Shown here: piece after piece, positions 36,391 through 45,244 of the stretch | How positions within the stretch are numbered: position 1 is the stretch's first letter | Layout of the letters: each line of letters begins with the position of its first letter | DNA from: JBOGNO01 sp050747245 | Lineage (GTDB): Bacteria > Acidobacteriota > Terriglobia > Acidiferrales > UBA7541 | Direction: 5' to 3' | DNA: 64,000 bases | Assembly (NCBI GenBank): GCA_050747245.1 | Contig: JBOGNO010000013.1 | Location: 1 to 64,000, forward strand | The notes under the pieces: model-generated | Told to the model about the DNA's origin: nothing | Database searches by the model: none | Seen by the model: the letters and a program-made list of their open reading frames with translations, nothing else | Translations under genes and position numbers: made by a program

Positions 36391-36966
36391 ATGAAACGAG
36401 CAATGGTGGTGGTGGGGCTGATGGTGGCGGCGCTGGGGTCGGCGGCGGTGGCAACAAAGGCGGGGCAGCCGGAAAAGTGGCTGCACGTGCGCGTGGACAA
36501 CAAGACCGAGGGAGAAGTGGTGAAGGTCAACGTGCCGCTCTCGCTCGCGGAAAAAATCCTGCCGACAATTCATGAGAAAGAGCTGCACGACGGAAAAGTG
36601 ACAATCGGGCATGCGGACTTGAACGGCGTGGACCTGCGGCAACTGCTTGCGGCGGTGCGGGACACTCCGGACAGCGAATTCGTGAGCGTGGAACAGCGCG
36701 ACCAGACAGTACACGTGGCCAAGCAGAACGGGAATTTCGTGATCCACGTTGTGGACAAGAACAAGGGCGGACAAAAAGTGGACGTCATCGTGCCGATGAA
36801 AGTGGTGGACGCGCTGGTCTCGAGCGGTACGGATGAACTGGACATCGTGGCGGCCATCCACGCGCTTGGAGATGCGGGAGAGACGACGCTGGTGACAGTG
36901 CAAGACGAAGGAGAAGGCCAGACGGTGCGCATCTGGGTGGATTCCAAGAATACAACCGAAAAGTAA
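36391..36966 (+). CDS. Small secreted protein (paralog of the next gene)
   Basis: The 191-residue product has a signal peptide (about 1-24) and a hydrophilic, beta-rich body with two similar halves. One half has WLHVRVDNKTEGEVVKVNVPLSLAEKILP, the other FVIHVVDKNKGGQKVDVIVPMKVVDALVS, followed by an acidic C terminus. AGGAGG lies 6 bases before the ATG. The family is unrecognised; the phrase VKVNVPL(S)..AE also occurs in the downstream gene. Confidence 0.62.
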   Translation: MKRAMVVVGLMVAALGSAAVATKAGQPEKWLHVRVDNKTEGEVVKVNVPLSLAEKILPTIHEKELHDGKVTIGHADLNGVDLRQLLAAVRDTPDSEFVSVEQRDQTVHVAKQNGNFVIHVVDKNKGGQKVDVIVPMKVVDALVSSGTDELDIVAAIHALGDAGETTLVTVQDEGEGQTVRIWVDSKNTTEK

Positions 36967-36995
36967 ACGCAGGCCGGGTGTGATGGGAGGGCGAG

Positions 36996-37427
36996 ATGCT
37001 CGGAAAAGTCGGATTGACGCTGGTGGGAACGGTGCTGGCGGGCGTGACGGTGATGGCGAGCGAGGGGTTCGTGACGGTCAGCGTGCAGGAGCACAGGCCG
37101 GGCGGACACCACATCTGGATCGCGGCGCCCGGAATCTTAGGGCCGGTGGCGGCGCACTTTGTGCCGCGGCAGAACAGGGCCGAAGCGGCGGCGCAGATCG
37201 AGCCGTGGCTGCCGACCATCCGGGCGGCGATGCGAGGGCTCGAAGAAACCGAGGACGCCACATTCGTGGAGGTCAGCGGGCCGGATCAATACGTCAACGT
37301 GCAGAAGATTGGCGGATCGATCGTAGTCGACGTGAAGGACGCGGACGAGACGGTGCACGTCTCGGTGCCGATTCGCGCGGCGGAAAGCACGATCGAGCAG
37401 CTCGCCAAGGCGGCGCCGAATAAGTAG
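36996..37427 (+). CDS. Small secreted protein
   Basis: The 143-residue product has an N-terminal hydrophobic signal (about 1-21). The C-terminal half (VNVQKIGGSIVVDVKDADETVHVSVPIRAAESTIEQLA) resembles the repeat units of the preceding gene, suggesting a shared fold. It starts 29 bases after that gene with GGGAGG upstream, so the two form an operon. Function unknown. Confidence 0.6.
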   Translation: MLGKVGLTLVGTVLAGVTVMASEGFVTVSVQEHRPGGHHIWIAAPGILGPVAAHFVPRQNRAEAAAQIEPWLPTIRAAMRGLEETEDATFVEVSGPDQYVNVQKIGGSIVVDVKDADETVHVSVPIRAAESTIEQLAKAAPNK

Positions 37428-37784
37428 TGGTTCGTACTGTAGTTCGATGCGAAATCAGGATCCGCTTCAGGGACTTCCCGAGACAATCCATCGGCACGCA
37501 CAAACCTAGAAAACCCCGCCTAGTCTGCTGGTCAATGTCAGGGCTTCCCGATAAGAGGCATCGGGACACAAAAGGCATGGAAGCACTGCCCCCCCCGAAA
37601 AAAAGTTCGGGAGGAGCCGACTGCGCGTATAGTCGTTGCACACTCTCGATGGCAAAATGGAAATCCAGATTTAATCTCATACCGAAAGAGCGCCTGAACG
37701 GTAAATTCAATACAAGGCGATAAGAGTTTTGGCGTTTCACATATGGGATACTGTTTTTGGAGGCAAGAAGAAGATCCCAGACCA
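37428..37784. other. Gap before the TPR gene
   Basis: No gene is supported here. It holds a CCCGAT..ATCGGG hairpin near 37548-37566 like those of the repeat clusters, and a C/A homopolymer stretch near 37590-37605 that may be prone to sequencing error. Confidence 0.4.
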
Positions 37785-38867
37785 ATGTTAAAGCGATTTA
37801 TTTTTCTGCCTGTCCTGATCGCCATTCTTTCAGTTCTCCTTCACGGCGCGGATGTCTCCACTGCCGCGCTAATTGAAAAAGGTCACTTTAAGCGCGCCCA
37901 GACAATCCTGAGTGAACAGCTCAAAAGCAACCCCAACAATGCTCGCAGTCACTGCGAAATGTCACAAGTGGACGAGGCATTTCAGCGCTGGGATGAGGCA
38001 ATCCAGCAAGCAGAGAAAGCTGTATCTATCGACGGCAAGAATGCGGAATTCCAGGCGCAACTCGCCGATGCGGTAGGAGCAAAGCTCTCCGCCGGACAAG
38101 GCGGTTTTTTCGAGCGGGCGTCACTGGCGCGACGTTTCAAGAAAGAAGCAGAAGCCGCGCTGCAACTGGACCCGAACAACGTCGACGCAAACAGCGATCT
38201 GGCGGAATTCTATCTGGAAGCGCCCGGCATCATTGGCGGCGACAATAAGAAAGCCGAAGAGCTTGCTGATCGCGTAGTCAAGCTGAATGCGGCGCGCGGC
38301 TATTTGCTGAAGATCGAGATCTTCACGGAAGAAAAGCGGAGCAATGAAATCGAGCCACTGTTGCAGCAAGCCATCAAAGCTGATTCAAGCAGCTACGATC
38401 TGCGGATACAGGCCGCAAACTTCTACATCGGAAAGGGAAGCTCCGCTTTCACTCCAGCCGAGGAGCAGGCGAAGCAGGCTATCCATCTCGATCCTGAGCG
38501 CGTTCACGGATACACCAGCCTTGCTGTGATCTACACGCAACAGAGCCGTTGGAAGGATCTCGAGTCGCTGCTGGCGGATTCCCAACGCGAGGTCCCAGAC
38601 GATTTCGCGCCTTTGTACCAATCGGCTCGTACGATTTTCGTGCACAATCAGACCCAGGAACTTGTTCGCGCTGAAAAATACTTGCGAGCTTATCTCGGTC
38701 AGCCGCCGGAAGGGAATGAACCCGGCTTGGCGGCAGCGCATTGGCGCCTCGGTTTAATCCTCGAAAAAGAAGGCCACAAAGATCAAGCGCGGCAAGAGGT
38801 CCAACAAGCGGTGAACCTCGATCCCAACCTCGAGCCCGCAAGGAAAGACTTAAAGCGGCTGCGATAA
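37785..38867 (+). CDS. Secreted TPR-repeat protein
   Basis: The 360-residue product has a signal peptide (about 1-20) and at least five TPR-like helix pairs, with recurring A..L..DP(N/E) turns (QLDPNNVDANSDLAEFYLEA; HLDPERVHGYTSLAVIY; NLDPNLEPARKDLKRL at the C terminus). TPR proteins hold together protein partners; the partner here is unknown. I chose the ATG at 37785, which begins the signal peptide. Confidence 0.75.
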   Translation: MLKRFIFLPVLIAILSVLLHGADVSTAALIEKGHFKRAQTILSEQLKSNPNNARSHCEMSQVDEAFQRWDEAIQQAEKAVSIDGKNAEFQAQLADAVGAKLSAGQGGFFERASLARRFKKEAEAALQLDPNNVDANSDLAEFYLEAPGIIGGDNKKAEELADRVVKLNAARGYLLKIEIFTEEKRSNEIEPLLQQAIKADSSSYDLRIQAANFYIGKGSSAFTPAEEQAKQAIHLDPERVHGYTSLAVIYTQQSRWKDLESLLADSQREVPDDFAPLYQSARTIFVHNQTQELVRAEKYLRAYLGQPPEGNEPGLAAAHWRLGLILEKEGHKDQARQEVQQAVNLDPNLEPARKDLKRLR

Positions 38868-38982
38868 GGCTTGAATCCAGTTTGATGCTGGTGACAGACC
38901 TGTGGGAGCAAGCCTGTGTCTTTCAGCCGAATACGAATTTTGGCCTGACATCTTATTAACGTTAAGAAGGAACGCGAGCAGA

Positions 38983-39747
38983 TTACTTCGCGGGGATCCA
39001 GTAGATTTCTTCTTTCAGCGATTCCTTGGGGAATCCGCGGCGGGCGAGGATTCCCTTCCCCAATTCAATCATCTGAGGATGGCCGCAGAGATAGGCGGAA
39101 GTTTCGGAGGCGCCGAGCTGCCACTGATCCGTGTATTTGCGGATGAGGTCTTCGACGCGGCCGGTTTCGCCGGTCCACTTGGGATCTTCCCACGGGCGGC
39201 TGATGGTGGAGACGTAGGTGAGCCAGGGAACTTCACCGGCGATTTTCAAGACTTCGTCGTGATAGCCGAATTCCCAGGAGCGGCTGCCGCCATTGACCAT
39301 GTAAAGATGCAGCGCAGCGGGAAGTTTGCCGTCCTTCCAGTCTTTGTAGAGCGTACGGATGTAGCTGATGAACGGGGCGATGCCGGTGACAGTGCAAAGC
39401 AGGAGATGCTTGGTGCGGCCGCTCTTGAGGTCGAGGGTGAAGCGGCCCTTGGCGACTTTGCGCATGAGGAGTTCGTCGCCGGCGTTGAGTTTGTAGAGGA
39501 GCGGAGTGAGCTCGCCCTGGGGGACAAGCTCGATGAAAATCTCGAGCTCGCTTTCATAGGGCGAAGAGACGATGGAATAGGCGCGCTCGACGCGTTTTTC
39601 GGGAGTTTCGACGCCGAGCGTGGCGTACTGCCCGGCCACGTATTTGAATTCGCCTCCCGGAGCGATGCGAATCATCCAGAGGTCGGAGGAGATGTCGGAA
39701 CGGTGGGTGACACGGGCGCGATAAAATTTGTCGTCCGCCGGGCTCAT
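38983..39747 (-). CDS. fpr: Ferredoxin-NADP reductase
   Basis: The 254-residue flavoprotein has the FAD motif RAYSIVSSP (about 55), the NADP-binding segment CTVTGIAPFISYIR (about 118), CGHP near residue 225, and an aromatic C terminus (EIYWIPAK), as in bacterial FNRs. It moves electrons between NADPH and ferredoxin/flavodoxin and might feed the Rieske oxygenase at 22 kb, though the genes are far apart. GAGG lies 10 bases before the ATG. Confidence 0.85.
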   Translation of the reverse strand: MSPADDKFYRARVTHRSDISSDLWMIRIAPGGEFKYVAGQYATLGVETPEKRVERAYSIVSSPYESELEIFIELVPQGELTPLLYKLNAGDELLMRKVAKGRFTLDLKSGRTKHLLLCTVTGIAPFISYIRTLYKDWKDGKLPAALHLYMVNGGSRSWEFGYHDEVLKIAGEVPWLTYVSTISRPWEDPKWTGETGRVEDLIRKYTDQWQLGASETSAYLCGHPQMIELGKGILARRGFPKESLKEEIYWIPAK

Positions 39748-39798
39748 GACAATGGCACCTCGATGAATCGAAATCAGAGAGCTTCGAATCAGGCCCGC

Positions 39799-39831
39799 AA
39801 AAAACAGGCGTCCACGAAAGGTGAACGCCTG
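39799..39831 (-). terminator. Intrinsic terminator
   Basis: On the minus strand a stem CAGGCGT..CAC / GTG..ACGCCTG with a five-base loop is followed directly by six U. It ends the transcript of the gene at 39864-40526 before the reductase gene. Confidence 0.72.
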
Positions 39832-39863
39832 CTGCTACATCTCCCCGCCGGATCGCGGCGGCA

Positions 39864-40526
39864 TTACTGCGGCGGCGCTTGTTGCCGCATCATCATGGGG
39901 TTGAAGGGCTGCGGCGTGCCGGTGATTTTGTCCTTGGCGTCCTTGATCACCTTTGTCAACACCATCAGCATGCCCTCCTTGCTGGAGGCTTTCACCAAGC
40001 CATATGGTGAAATGTCTTTGGCAATCCAAGCATCGCCGTCTTTTCCGTGCCAGTGGTCGCACGTAAACGTGCCCGCGGGCACGGTGACGCTCTCGCTGCC
40101 GACGTTCTGGGCGTCGACGTGAACATCCTGGAAATGGCTGCCGCCCGGGGCGTGCGCGGCCATTATATCGCTCATCTCCATCGGCGGACGGCCCGGCATC
40201 TGTACAATCGTTTTGTGAACGAGGGTATTCGAGTTGGAGAATAGGAGGAGCGATTTCACGACAATCTCGCCCTGGCCATGTGGATCCGCCATGGTCATCT
40301 CGATCCAGTAGCCCTCCGCACCGCCCGTTGATTCCTTTCCGACGACGGCGAATTCCATGTCGGACTCACGTCCGTTTGAATTTTTTATGTGGTACGCACC
40401 GCCCGTTCCCACGACGGGATTCCAAATGCCGTTGATTGAAACCGCGCGCAAGTCCTGCGCACGAGAAGGAACGGAAACGGAAGCCGCGAGCGCAAAGAGT
40501 CCTGCCGCCACACAAAGTTTCTTCAT
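39864..40526 (-). CDS. Secreted hypothetical protein
   Basis: The 220-residue product has a signal peptide (cleavage near SRAQD, residue 24). The mature part contains GYWIEMTMADP, VTVPAGTFTCDHW and DAWIAKDISPYGLVKA, a pattern shared by acidobacterial secreted proteins resembling DUF4412/DUF3108 domains. The C terminus is Met/Gln-rich. It is the fourth in a row of secreted-protein genes on this strand and has its own terminator. Confidence 0.66.
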   Translation of the reverse strand: MKKLCVAAGLFALAASVSVPSRAQDLRAVSINGIWNPVVGTGGAYHIKNSNGRESDMEFAVVGKESTGGAEGYWIEMTMADPHGQGEIVVKSLLLFSNSNTLVHKTIVQMPGRPPMEMSDIMAAHAPGGSHFQDVHVDAQNVGSESVTVPAGTFTCDHWHGKDGDAWIAKDISPYGLVKASSKEGMLMVLTKVIKDAKDKITGTPQPFNPMMMRQQAPPQ

Positions 40527-40566
40527 GTTCGATTTTTCTCCCAGTAACCGGGTAACCGCGCGCCGA

Positions 40567-41379
40567 TTATAAATCGAGTCCCTGTTTATCCGCCATCTTT
40601 CCGAAATCGAAGCTGGAACGGAGGGTGGTCTTTCCCGCTTTACATTCGAACTCGGCGCCTTTTTCCGAAGGGGTGATGAACTCTTCGCCGCTCGGAAGCT
40701 TGCGCGGGAACAGGAACATAACTTTCGCGACGCTTTTGCCGTCCTCGGTCTTCAGGATTTGAATTTTGTCGGGCGCGACTTTCTGTTTGCCTTTTTTGGT
40801 CATGAGGAAGGCGCCGGATTTCAGAGTCTCTTCCTCGGCGTTGAGGAAGGGAGTCATATCCGGGCCATACACGAAGATCTGATATTCCTCAACCGGTTGC
40901 TTGAGGATTTCTTCGGCCTGCTCCTCTTTAATGGAGCCCTGCAAGACAGCGCGGCGAGCGAGGGCCTCACGGATGGTGCGCGAGGATTCCCAATCGATGA
41001 CATAAGCAGCCTGAGGAGCGGCGCCGCCTTCATCGATTCCACCTTGCTGCTGCGGAGCGGCTGGCGCGCTTCCGCCGGAAGTGCCATAGCCTCCGCCACT
41101 GCCACCCATTTTGCCCATCCCGCCGGATGGCTGCGCCGGGCCACCCGAAGCAGGCGCGCCAGCAGCAGCAACCGGATGAGCGCCATGAGCGCGCCACGGT
41201 GCTTCGACGTGAACGATGCGCGCCCAGGGCGAATCGCCCAGAATTTTGCTGATGTCCTTCTCATCCCATTGCTGGTACGGTTTGTCCTTCCACAAATCTC
41301 CACCGGCCCAGGCAATTGCGGCGCAGAGCAGCAAAACGCTTCCACCAGCCATCATCAAACTTCGAATTTTTCGTGCCAC
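40567..41379 (-). CDS. Secreted protein, tandem paralog 1
   Basis: The 270-residue product starts at a GTG with GGAGG 7 bases upstream. It has a signal peptide ending in IAWAGGD, the shared motif WKDKPYQQWDEKDISKILGDSPWAR, then a Gly/Pro/Gln-rich linker (about 65-115), and a C-terminal beta-rich domain with VEEYQIFVYGPDMTPF. The two genes upstream encode shorter relatives. This copy lacks the FEPDKM end found in them but keeps FGKMADKQGLDL. Function unknown. Confidence 0.66.
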   Translation of the reverse strand: MARKIRSLMMAGGSVLLLCAAIAWAGGDLWKDKPYQQWDEKDISKILGDSPWARIVHVEAPWRAHGAHPVAAAGAPASGGPAQPSGGMGKMGGSGGGYGTSGGSAPAAPQQQGGIDEGGAAPQAAYVIDWESSRTIREALARRAVLQGSIKEEQAEEILKQPVEEYQIFVYGPDMTPFLNAEEETLKSGAFLMTKKGKQKVAPDKIQILKTEDGKSVAKVMFLFPRKLPSGEEFITPSEKGAEFECKAGKTTLRSSFDFGKMADKQGLDL

Positions 41380-41630
41380 GTCCGCCCTCCTCGGATTGCA
41401 GCGCCCATTAAACAACAGGTTTGCGCACAGCGCCAAGCGCTGCCTGAAAGATTTAGGTGCGGGGAAGGCTTGAGGCGTTGCACGACAAATTCGGAAGCGA
41501 AGGCAGGGGGTGAGAAGGTCAAAGGCCCCGCCTTTCGCTTCGCGAAGGATGGGGCACCCCGCCAGAATTGAATAGGGAGGAAAAAGGCGCTCTTCGAAGT
41601 CCTTGCCTTCGGCGGAGCTGAGAGAAAAAG

Positions 41631-42371
41631 CTACCAGTCGGGACCGCTGGCAGCGACCATTTTGTCGGGCTCGAAGAAAGTCTTGAGCCAGACGTCGGCA
41701 ATGTTGCAGTAGAAATCCACGTGCTTTTCATTCTTGGCGATGGTGTCTTCGCCGTGTTCGTCTTTTTTAGGGAAGGAGAAGATGCTGGCGGTGACTCTGC
41801 CGTCGGGAGCAGTTTCAAACTCAACCTTCGCGGGCATGATTTTGGATTTCGTACCCTTGGGCTGCAGGTAGGCCTTGTCGATAAAAGATTTGTTGCCCCG
41901 CTTCTGGAATACAGACATGTCCGGGCCGTAAATCATGACCTGGTAAAAAGGAGTATCGATGGGCTTGAAATTATCCTGCTCAGAGGCAGGGCGCAGGTTG
42001 GAAAGTACGGCGCGGCGCATGCTGGCCTGCTGAACAGAGTGCGCGGACCACCAGGTGACGACGTAGGTGCGGGGAACTTTTTCGCTAATGTCGCCGGGAG
42101 AGAGAGTTTTAGACTCAACGCCATTGGCACCGCCGGGTCCCGTCTGGCCGCCTTGAACCGCCATCCCCGTACCGCCGGAGTCCATTTGGCCCGCAGGGTG
42201 CCAACCGGAACCGATTTCGATTTTGTGGGCCCAGGGAGAGTCCTGGAGAACTTGGAGACACTCCTGCGTGTTCCGTTGCGTGAAGGACTTTGTTTTCCAG
42301 GGATCGCCGCCGGCAAAAGCGACAACGACGATGAGAAGAGAGAGTAATCCGCTAATCCAGGCCCTTTTCAT
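41631..42371 (-). CDS. Secreted protein, tandem paralog 2
   Basis: The 246-residue product has a signal peptide ending in VAFAGGD and the family motif WKTKSFTQRNTQECLQVLQDSPWAH. The body includes IYGPDMSVFQKRGNKSFIDKAYLQPKGTKSKI, and the end is FEPDKMVAASGPDW. It is closest to paralog 3. GAGGAG lies 8 bases before the ATG at 42371. Confidence 0.66.
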   Translation of the reverse strand: MKRAWISGLLSLLIVVVAFAGGDPWKTKSFTQRNTQECLQVLQDSPWAHKIEIGSGWHPAGQMDSGGTGMAVQGGQTGPGGANGVESKTLSPGDISEKVPRTYVVTWWSAHSVQQASMRRAVLSNLRPASEQDNFKPIDTPFYQVMIYGPDMSVFQKRGNKSFIDKAYLQPKGTKSKIMPAKVEFETAPDGRVTASIFSFPKKDEHGEDTIAKNEKHVDFYCNIADVWLKTFFEPDKMVAASGPDW

Positions 42372-42453
42372 AGCAGGCTCCTCGAGGCATAGAGCCATGC
42401 TGGGCGCGAATTACTCAGTTGTCAAGTAAACAGGGACGACCTAATCGCAAATG

Positions 42454-43194
42454 TTACAGGTCCGGGCCCTGGCTCGTGGCCATTTTGTCCGGCTCGAAGT
42501 ACGTCTGCAGGTAGGCCTCGCCGACCTGCAAATAGAAATCGATACGCTTCACACCGGACTTGATGGTCGGCTCTCCGTTGGCATCAATCTTCGGGAAATA
42601 GAAAAGGCTGCCGGTCACCTTGCCCTGGGGGTCCTTGAAGAAAAAAACCTTCGCGGGCTCGATTTTTTCCTTGGAGCCGGCGACCTGCAGATAGGCTTTG
42701 TCCATGAAAGCACCTTCGCCGCGCTCTTTGAAGAGAGACATGTCCGCGGCGTTGACCATGACACCGTAATTGTCGCCAAAATTGACGGGCTTGAAATTGT
42801 CGAGGTCGGTAGCAGGACGCGCCTTATTAAGCACTTGCCGTCGCATGTTGGCCTGCTGGACGACGATGGCGGAAGTCCAAACGACGGCGTAAGGTTTCGG
42901 CGATTTGTCGTTGCCCTGGCTGCCTTCGGCTTCGGCGGGCCTTATCGCGCTTGCGCCTCCCCCACCAGGAGAAATTTCGCCGCCGCCTGACTCTTGCTGG
43001 CCCATGGGATGCCAGCCGGCACCAACAGGAACGACTTTGGCCCACGGAGAATCCTGCAGAATCTGCAGGCACTCCGCCATTGTCCATTCCTTGTAACTCT
43101 TGTCCTTCCACGGATCGCCCCCGGACCATGCGAGCGCCGCGGCGATCATAATGCTCATGAGAACGAGCACTCCGCGAATCGAAGACTTTTTCAT
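42454..43194 (-). CDS. Secreted protein, tandem paralog 3
   Basis: The 246-residue product has a signal peptide ending in LAWSGGD and the motif WKDKSYKEWTMAECLQILQDSPWAK. It shares GWHPMGQ, ADMSLFKERGEGAFMDKAYLQ and the end FEPDKMATSQGPDL with paralog 2. GGAG lies 9 bases before the ATG. It is first in the row, so this family arose by duplication and may be read as one unit. Confidence 0.66.
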   Translation of the reverse strand: MKKSSIRGVLVLMSIMIAAALAWSGGDPWKDKSYKEWTMAECLQILQDSPWAKVVPVGAGWHPMGQQESGGGEISPGGGGASAIRPAEAEGSQGNDKSPKPYAVVWTSAIVVQQANMRRQVLNKARPATDLDNFKPVNFGDNYGVMVNAADMSLFKERGEGAFMDKAYLQVAGSKEKIEPAKVFFFKDPQGKVTGSLFYFPKIDANGEPTIKSGVKRIDFYLQVGEAYLQTYFEPDKMATSQGPDL

Positions 43195-43374
43195 GCGAAT
43201 GTTCTCCTCAAATCAAAAATTGCGATCCGGCGGAGCCGAGCGGCGCGGACGAAACAGAATCGAGCAATTCGAAGAAGACGTAGATCGCGCGGTGCGCCGT
43301 TCATCCCCCATCGGTCTCAAGGACATTGTAACTAAAAACCGGGCGTGCGGCGAGGGTTTGCAGGAACGAACCAG

Positions 43375-44382
43375 TCAGCGAGGCGTCTCGCTGAGGCGAG
43401 CGGAACCCACGATGCGCTCGACGCGATAGGAGGGCTTCTCCGCGCCTTCGAAATAAGCGCGCGTCACCAGCTCGCCGATGAGGCCGATGGCCAGCAACTG
43501 CACGCCAAACAGAAAAAGCACAATCGCGAAGAGCATCAATGGCCCGTGCTCCGCGATCAGATCGAGGTGGTAGATAATTTTTTCGAGGAAAAGAAAAAAT
43601 AGTATGGCTCCGCCGCCGAGCACTCCGAGGGCGCCCGGCGGTCCGAAGAAATGCAGCGGACGCGACATGTAGCGCAGCAGAAATCGAATGGTGATCAGAT
43701 CGAAGAGCACGCGAAACGTCCGGCCGATCCCATAATGCGAACGGCCCTGCGGCCGGACAATATTCTTGATGGGAACTTCGACGACTTTCGCGCCGTTCCA
43801 GGCAGCGAGAGCCGGAATGAAGCGATGGAGCTCGCCGTACAGGCGCACGTCCTTAATCGTTTCCCGGCGATAGGCTTTGAAAGTAGTGCCGAAGTCGTGG
43901 ATATCCACGCCGGAAAGCTTGGCCATCATCCAATTGGCGATGCGCGAAGGGAGCCGGCGGAACAGGAAATTATCCACGCGTTTCTGCCGCCAGCCGCTGA
44001 CGATGTCGCAATCGCCTGTCTCAAGGGCTTCGAGAAGGGTGGGAATGTCCGAGGGATCGTGCTGCAGGTCGCCATCCATGGAGAGAATTACGTCGCCCGT
44101 GGCGTGATCGAAACCCGCGGAAAGCGCGATGGTCTGACCGTAGTTGCGTTTCAAACGGACGACCATGACGCGGGGATCTAACTCGGCAATTTCAGCAAGC
44201 AGTTCGGGAGTCGCGTCCGAGGAATGATCGTCCACGAAAATGAATTCCACAGGCTCAAAGCGTCGGGACATGACCGCATCGAGACGCTGGTACAGTTCGC
44301 GCACGCTTTCCTGCTCGTCGTGAACGGGTATCACGATGGAGAAGCGTGGAGGCGCGTGCGAGTTATCACGCATGAGAATCAT
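43375..44382 (-). CDS. Family 2 glycosyltransferase (polyprenyl-phosphate sugar transferase type)
   Basis: The 335-residue protein has a GT2 domain (SIVIPVHDEQESV near residue 15, the acidic pair VDDHSSD and the DXD-like MDGDLQHDP) and two C-terminal membrane helices (about 245-300), as in GtrB/ArnC/DPM1-type enzymes that load a sugar onto polyprenyl phosphate. The ATG at 44382 or 44373 overlaps the end of the HpnK-like gene, so the two are coupled. The sugar and final acceptor are unknown. Confidence 0.84.
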   Translation of the reverse strand: MILMRDNSHAPPRFSIVIPVHDEQESVRELYQRLDAVMSRRFEPVEFIFVDDHSSDATPELLAEIAELDPRVMVVRLKRNYGQTIALSAGFDHATGDVILSMDGDLQHDPSDIPTLLEALETGDCDIVSGWRQKRVDNFLFRRLPSRIANWMMAKLSGVDIHDFGTTFKAYRRETIKDVRLYGELHRFIPALAAWNGAKVVEVPIKNIVRPQGRSHYGIGRTFRVLFDLITIRFLLRYMSRPLHFFGPPGALGVLGGGAILFFLFLEKIIYHLDLIAEHGPLMLFAIVLFLFGVQLLAIGLIGELVTRAYFEGAEKPSYRVERIVGSARLSETPR

Positions 44383-45244
44383 TGAACTCCCGATAGGTCG
44401 CGAGCGCAATACCGTTTTCCTGCACGGCACGGCGCACGGAGGGATCGAGCAAAGCGGCGAGCTCGACCTCGCGCTCGGCAGCGAGGCGCGTACCGGTGGC
44501 GCGCAAAGCGTCGTCGTTGTAACCCGGATGGCACATGAGCTCGCTCGTTCCCTCCGGCAACGAAGCCAGTACAAGCCGGACCGCTTCGACTCCCATTTGC
44601 CCCGTCATGCGCAAGCCAAAGAAATAATCCGGTGCGCGCAAATCCCTGCGGGCCACGACGCGGTGAAATTTTCTTTCGCCCGCGCGAGCGGCCAACGCCG
44701 CGGCTTCCTGTGCGAGCGGCGCGCGACCATTCTTTCCGGCACCGGAGGGAATCACGGGACGCAATTCGAAAGGATTGCGCACGGCACGGATTTCGAATTC
44801 GCTGGCCACCTGGCCAAGCGCTTCCATCACGCGCGGATGACAATGCGTGTGCTTGTGCGTGTCGAGATGCGTGGGGCGGATTCCGGCAGCGCGCACGCGC
44901 TCAATCTGTGCTCGGAATTCATCCACAATCTGCGCGCGGCCAATCAATCCCGTAGAGAGCTTGACCACGAGCGCCGCGAGCGATTTGGGCAGCAAGCCAT
45001 CGCGGCTGGCTAGCGGCCGGACACTCCGCGCGGGCGCCACGGACATGCCTCCCACGAGCACCAGGTGCACGCCCACGCCGAGCGCCGGGTTTTGCAGCGC
45101 ACCGCCGACAGCCTCCAGAAATTCGGGGCCATTGGCCATGAGGGTAGTGCTGGTCAGAATGCCGTTGCGCGCGGCCTCCAGGATTCCGCGATTCACTCCG
45201 CGCGTCAGGCCAAAATCATCGGCGTTGATGATGAGGCGCTTCAT
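44366..45244 (-). CDS. YdjC/HpnK-like polysaccharide or lipid-sugar deacetylase
   Basis: The 292-residue protein matches the YdjC/ChbG carbohydrate deacetylase family: INADDFGLTRGVN (metal-binding Asp) at the start, GVHLVLVGG near 58, HLDTHKHTHCHP near 128 and ELMCHPGYNDD near 238. HpnK of hopanoid synthesis is a member; with a GT2 gene overlapping, a role in sugar modification of a membrane lipid fits. No other hopanoid gene is in the window. Confidence 0.82.
   Translation of the reverse strand: MKRLIINADDFGLTRGVNRGILEAARNGILTSTTLMANGPEFLEAVGGALQNPALGVGVHLVLVGGMSVAPARSVRPLASRDGLLPKSLAALVVKLSTGLIGRAQIVDEFRAQIERVRAAGIRPTHLDTHKHTHCHPRVMEALGQVASEFEIRAVRNPFELRPVIPSGAGKNGRAPLAQEAAALAARAGERKFHRVVARRDLRAPDYFFGLRMTGQMGVEAVRLVLASLPEGTSELMCHPGYNDDALRATGTRLAAEREVELAALLDPSVRRAVQENGIALATYREFNDSHA

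Noticed and set aside
35377..36966. 529-codon plus-strand frame across the end of glgB and the next gene
   Set aside because: It is out of frame with GlgB and the secreted protein, both of which have family motifs or a firm ribosome site.
38902..40122. 406-codon plus-strand frame opposite the ferredoxin reductase
   Set aside because: It is a shadow; the minus strand has FAD and NADP motifs and an intrinsic terminator in between.
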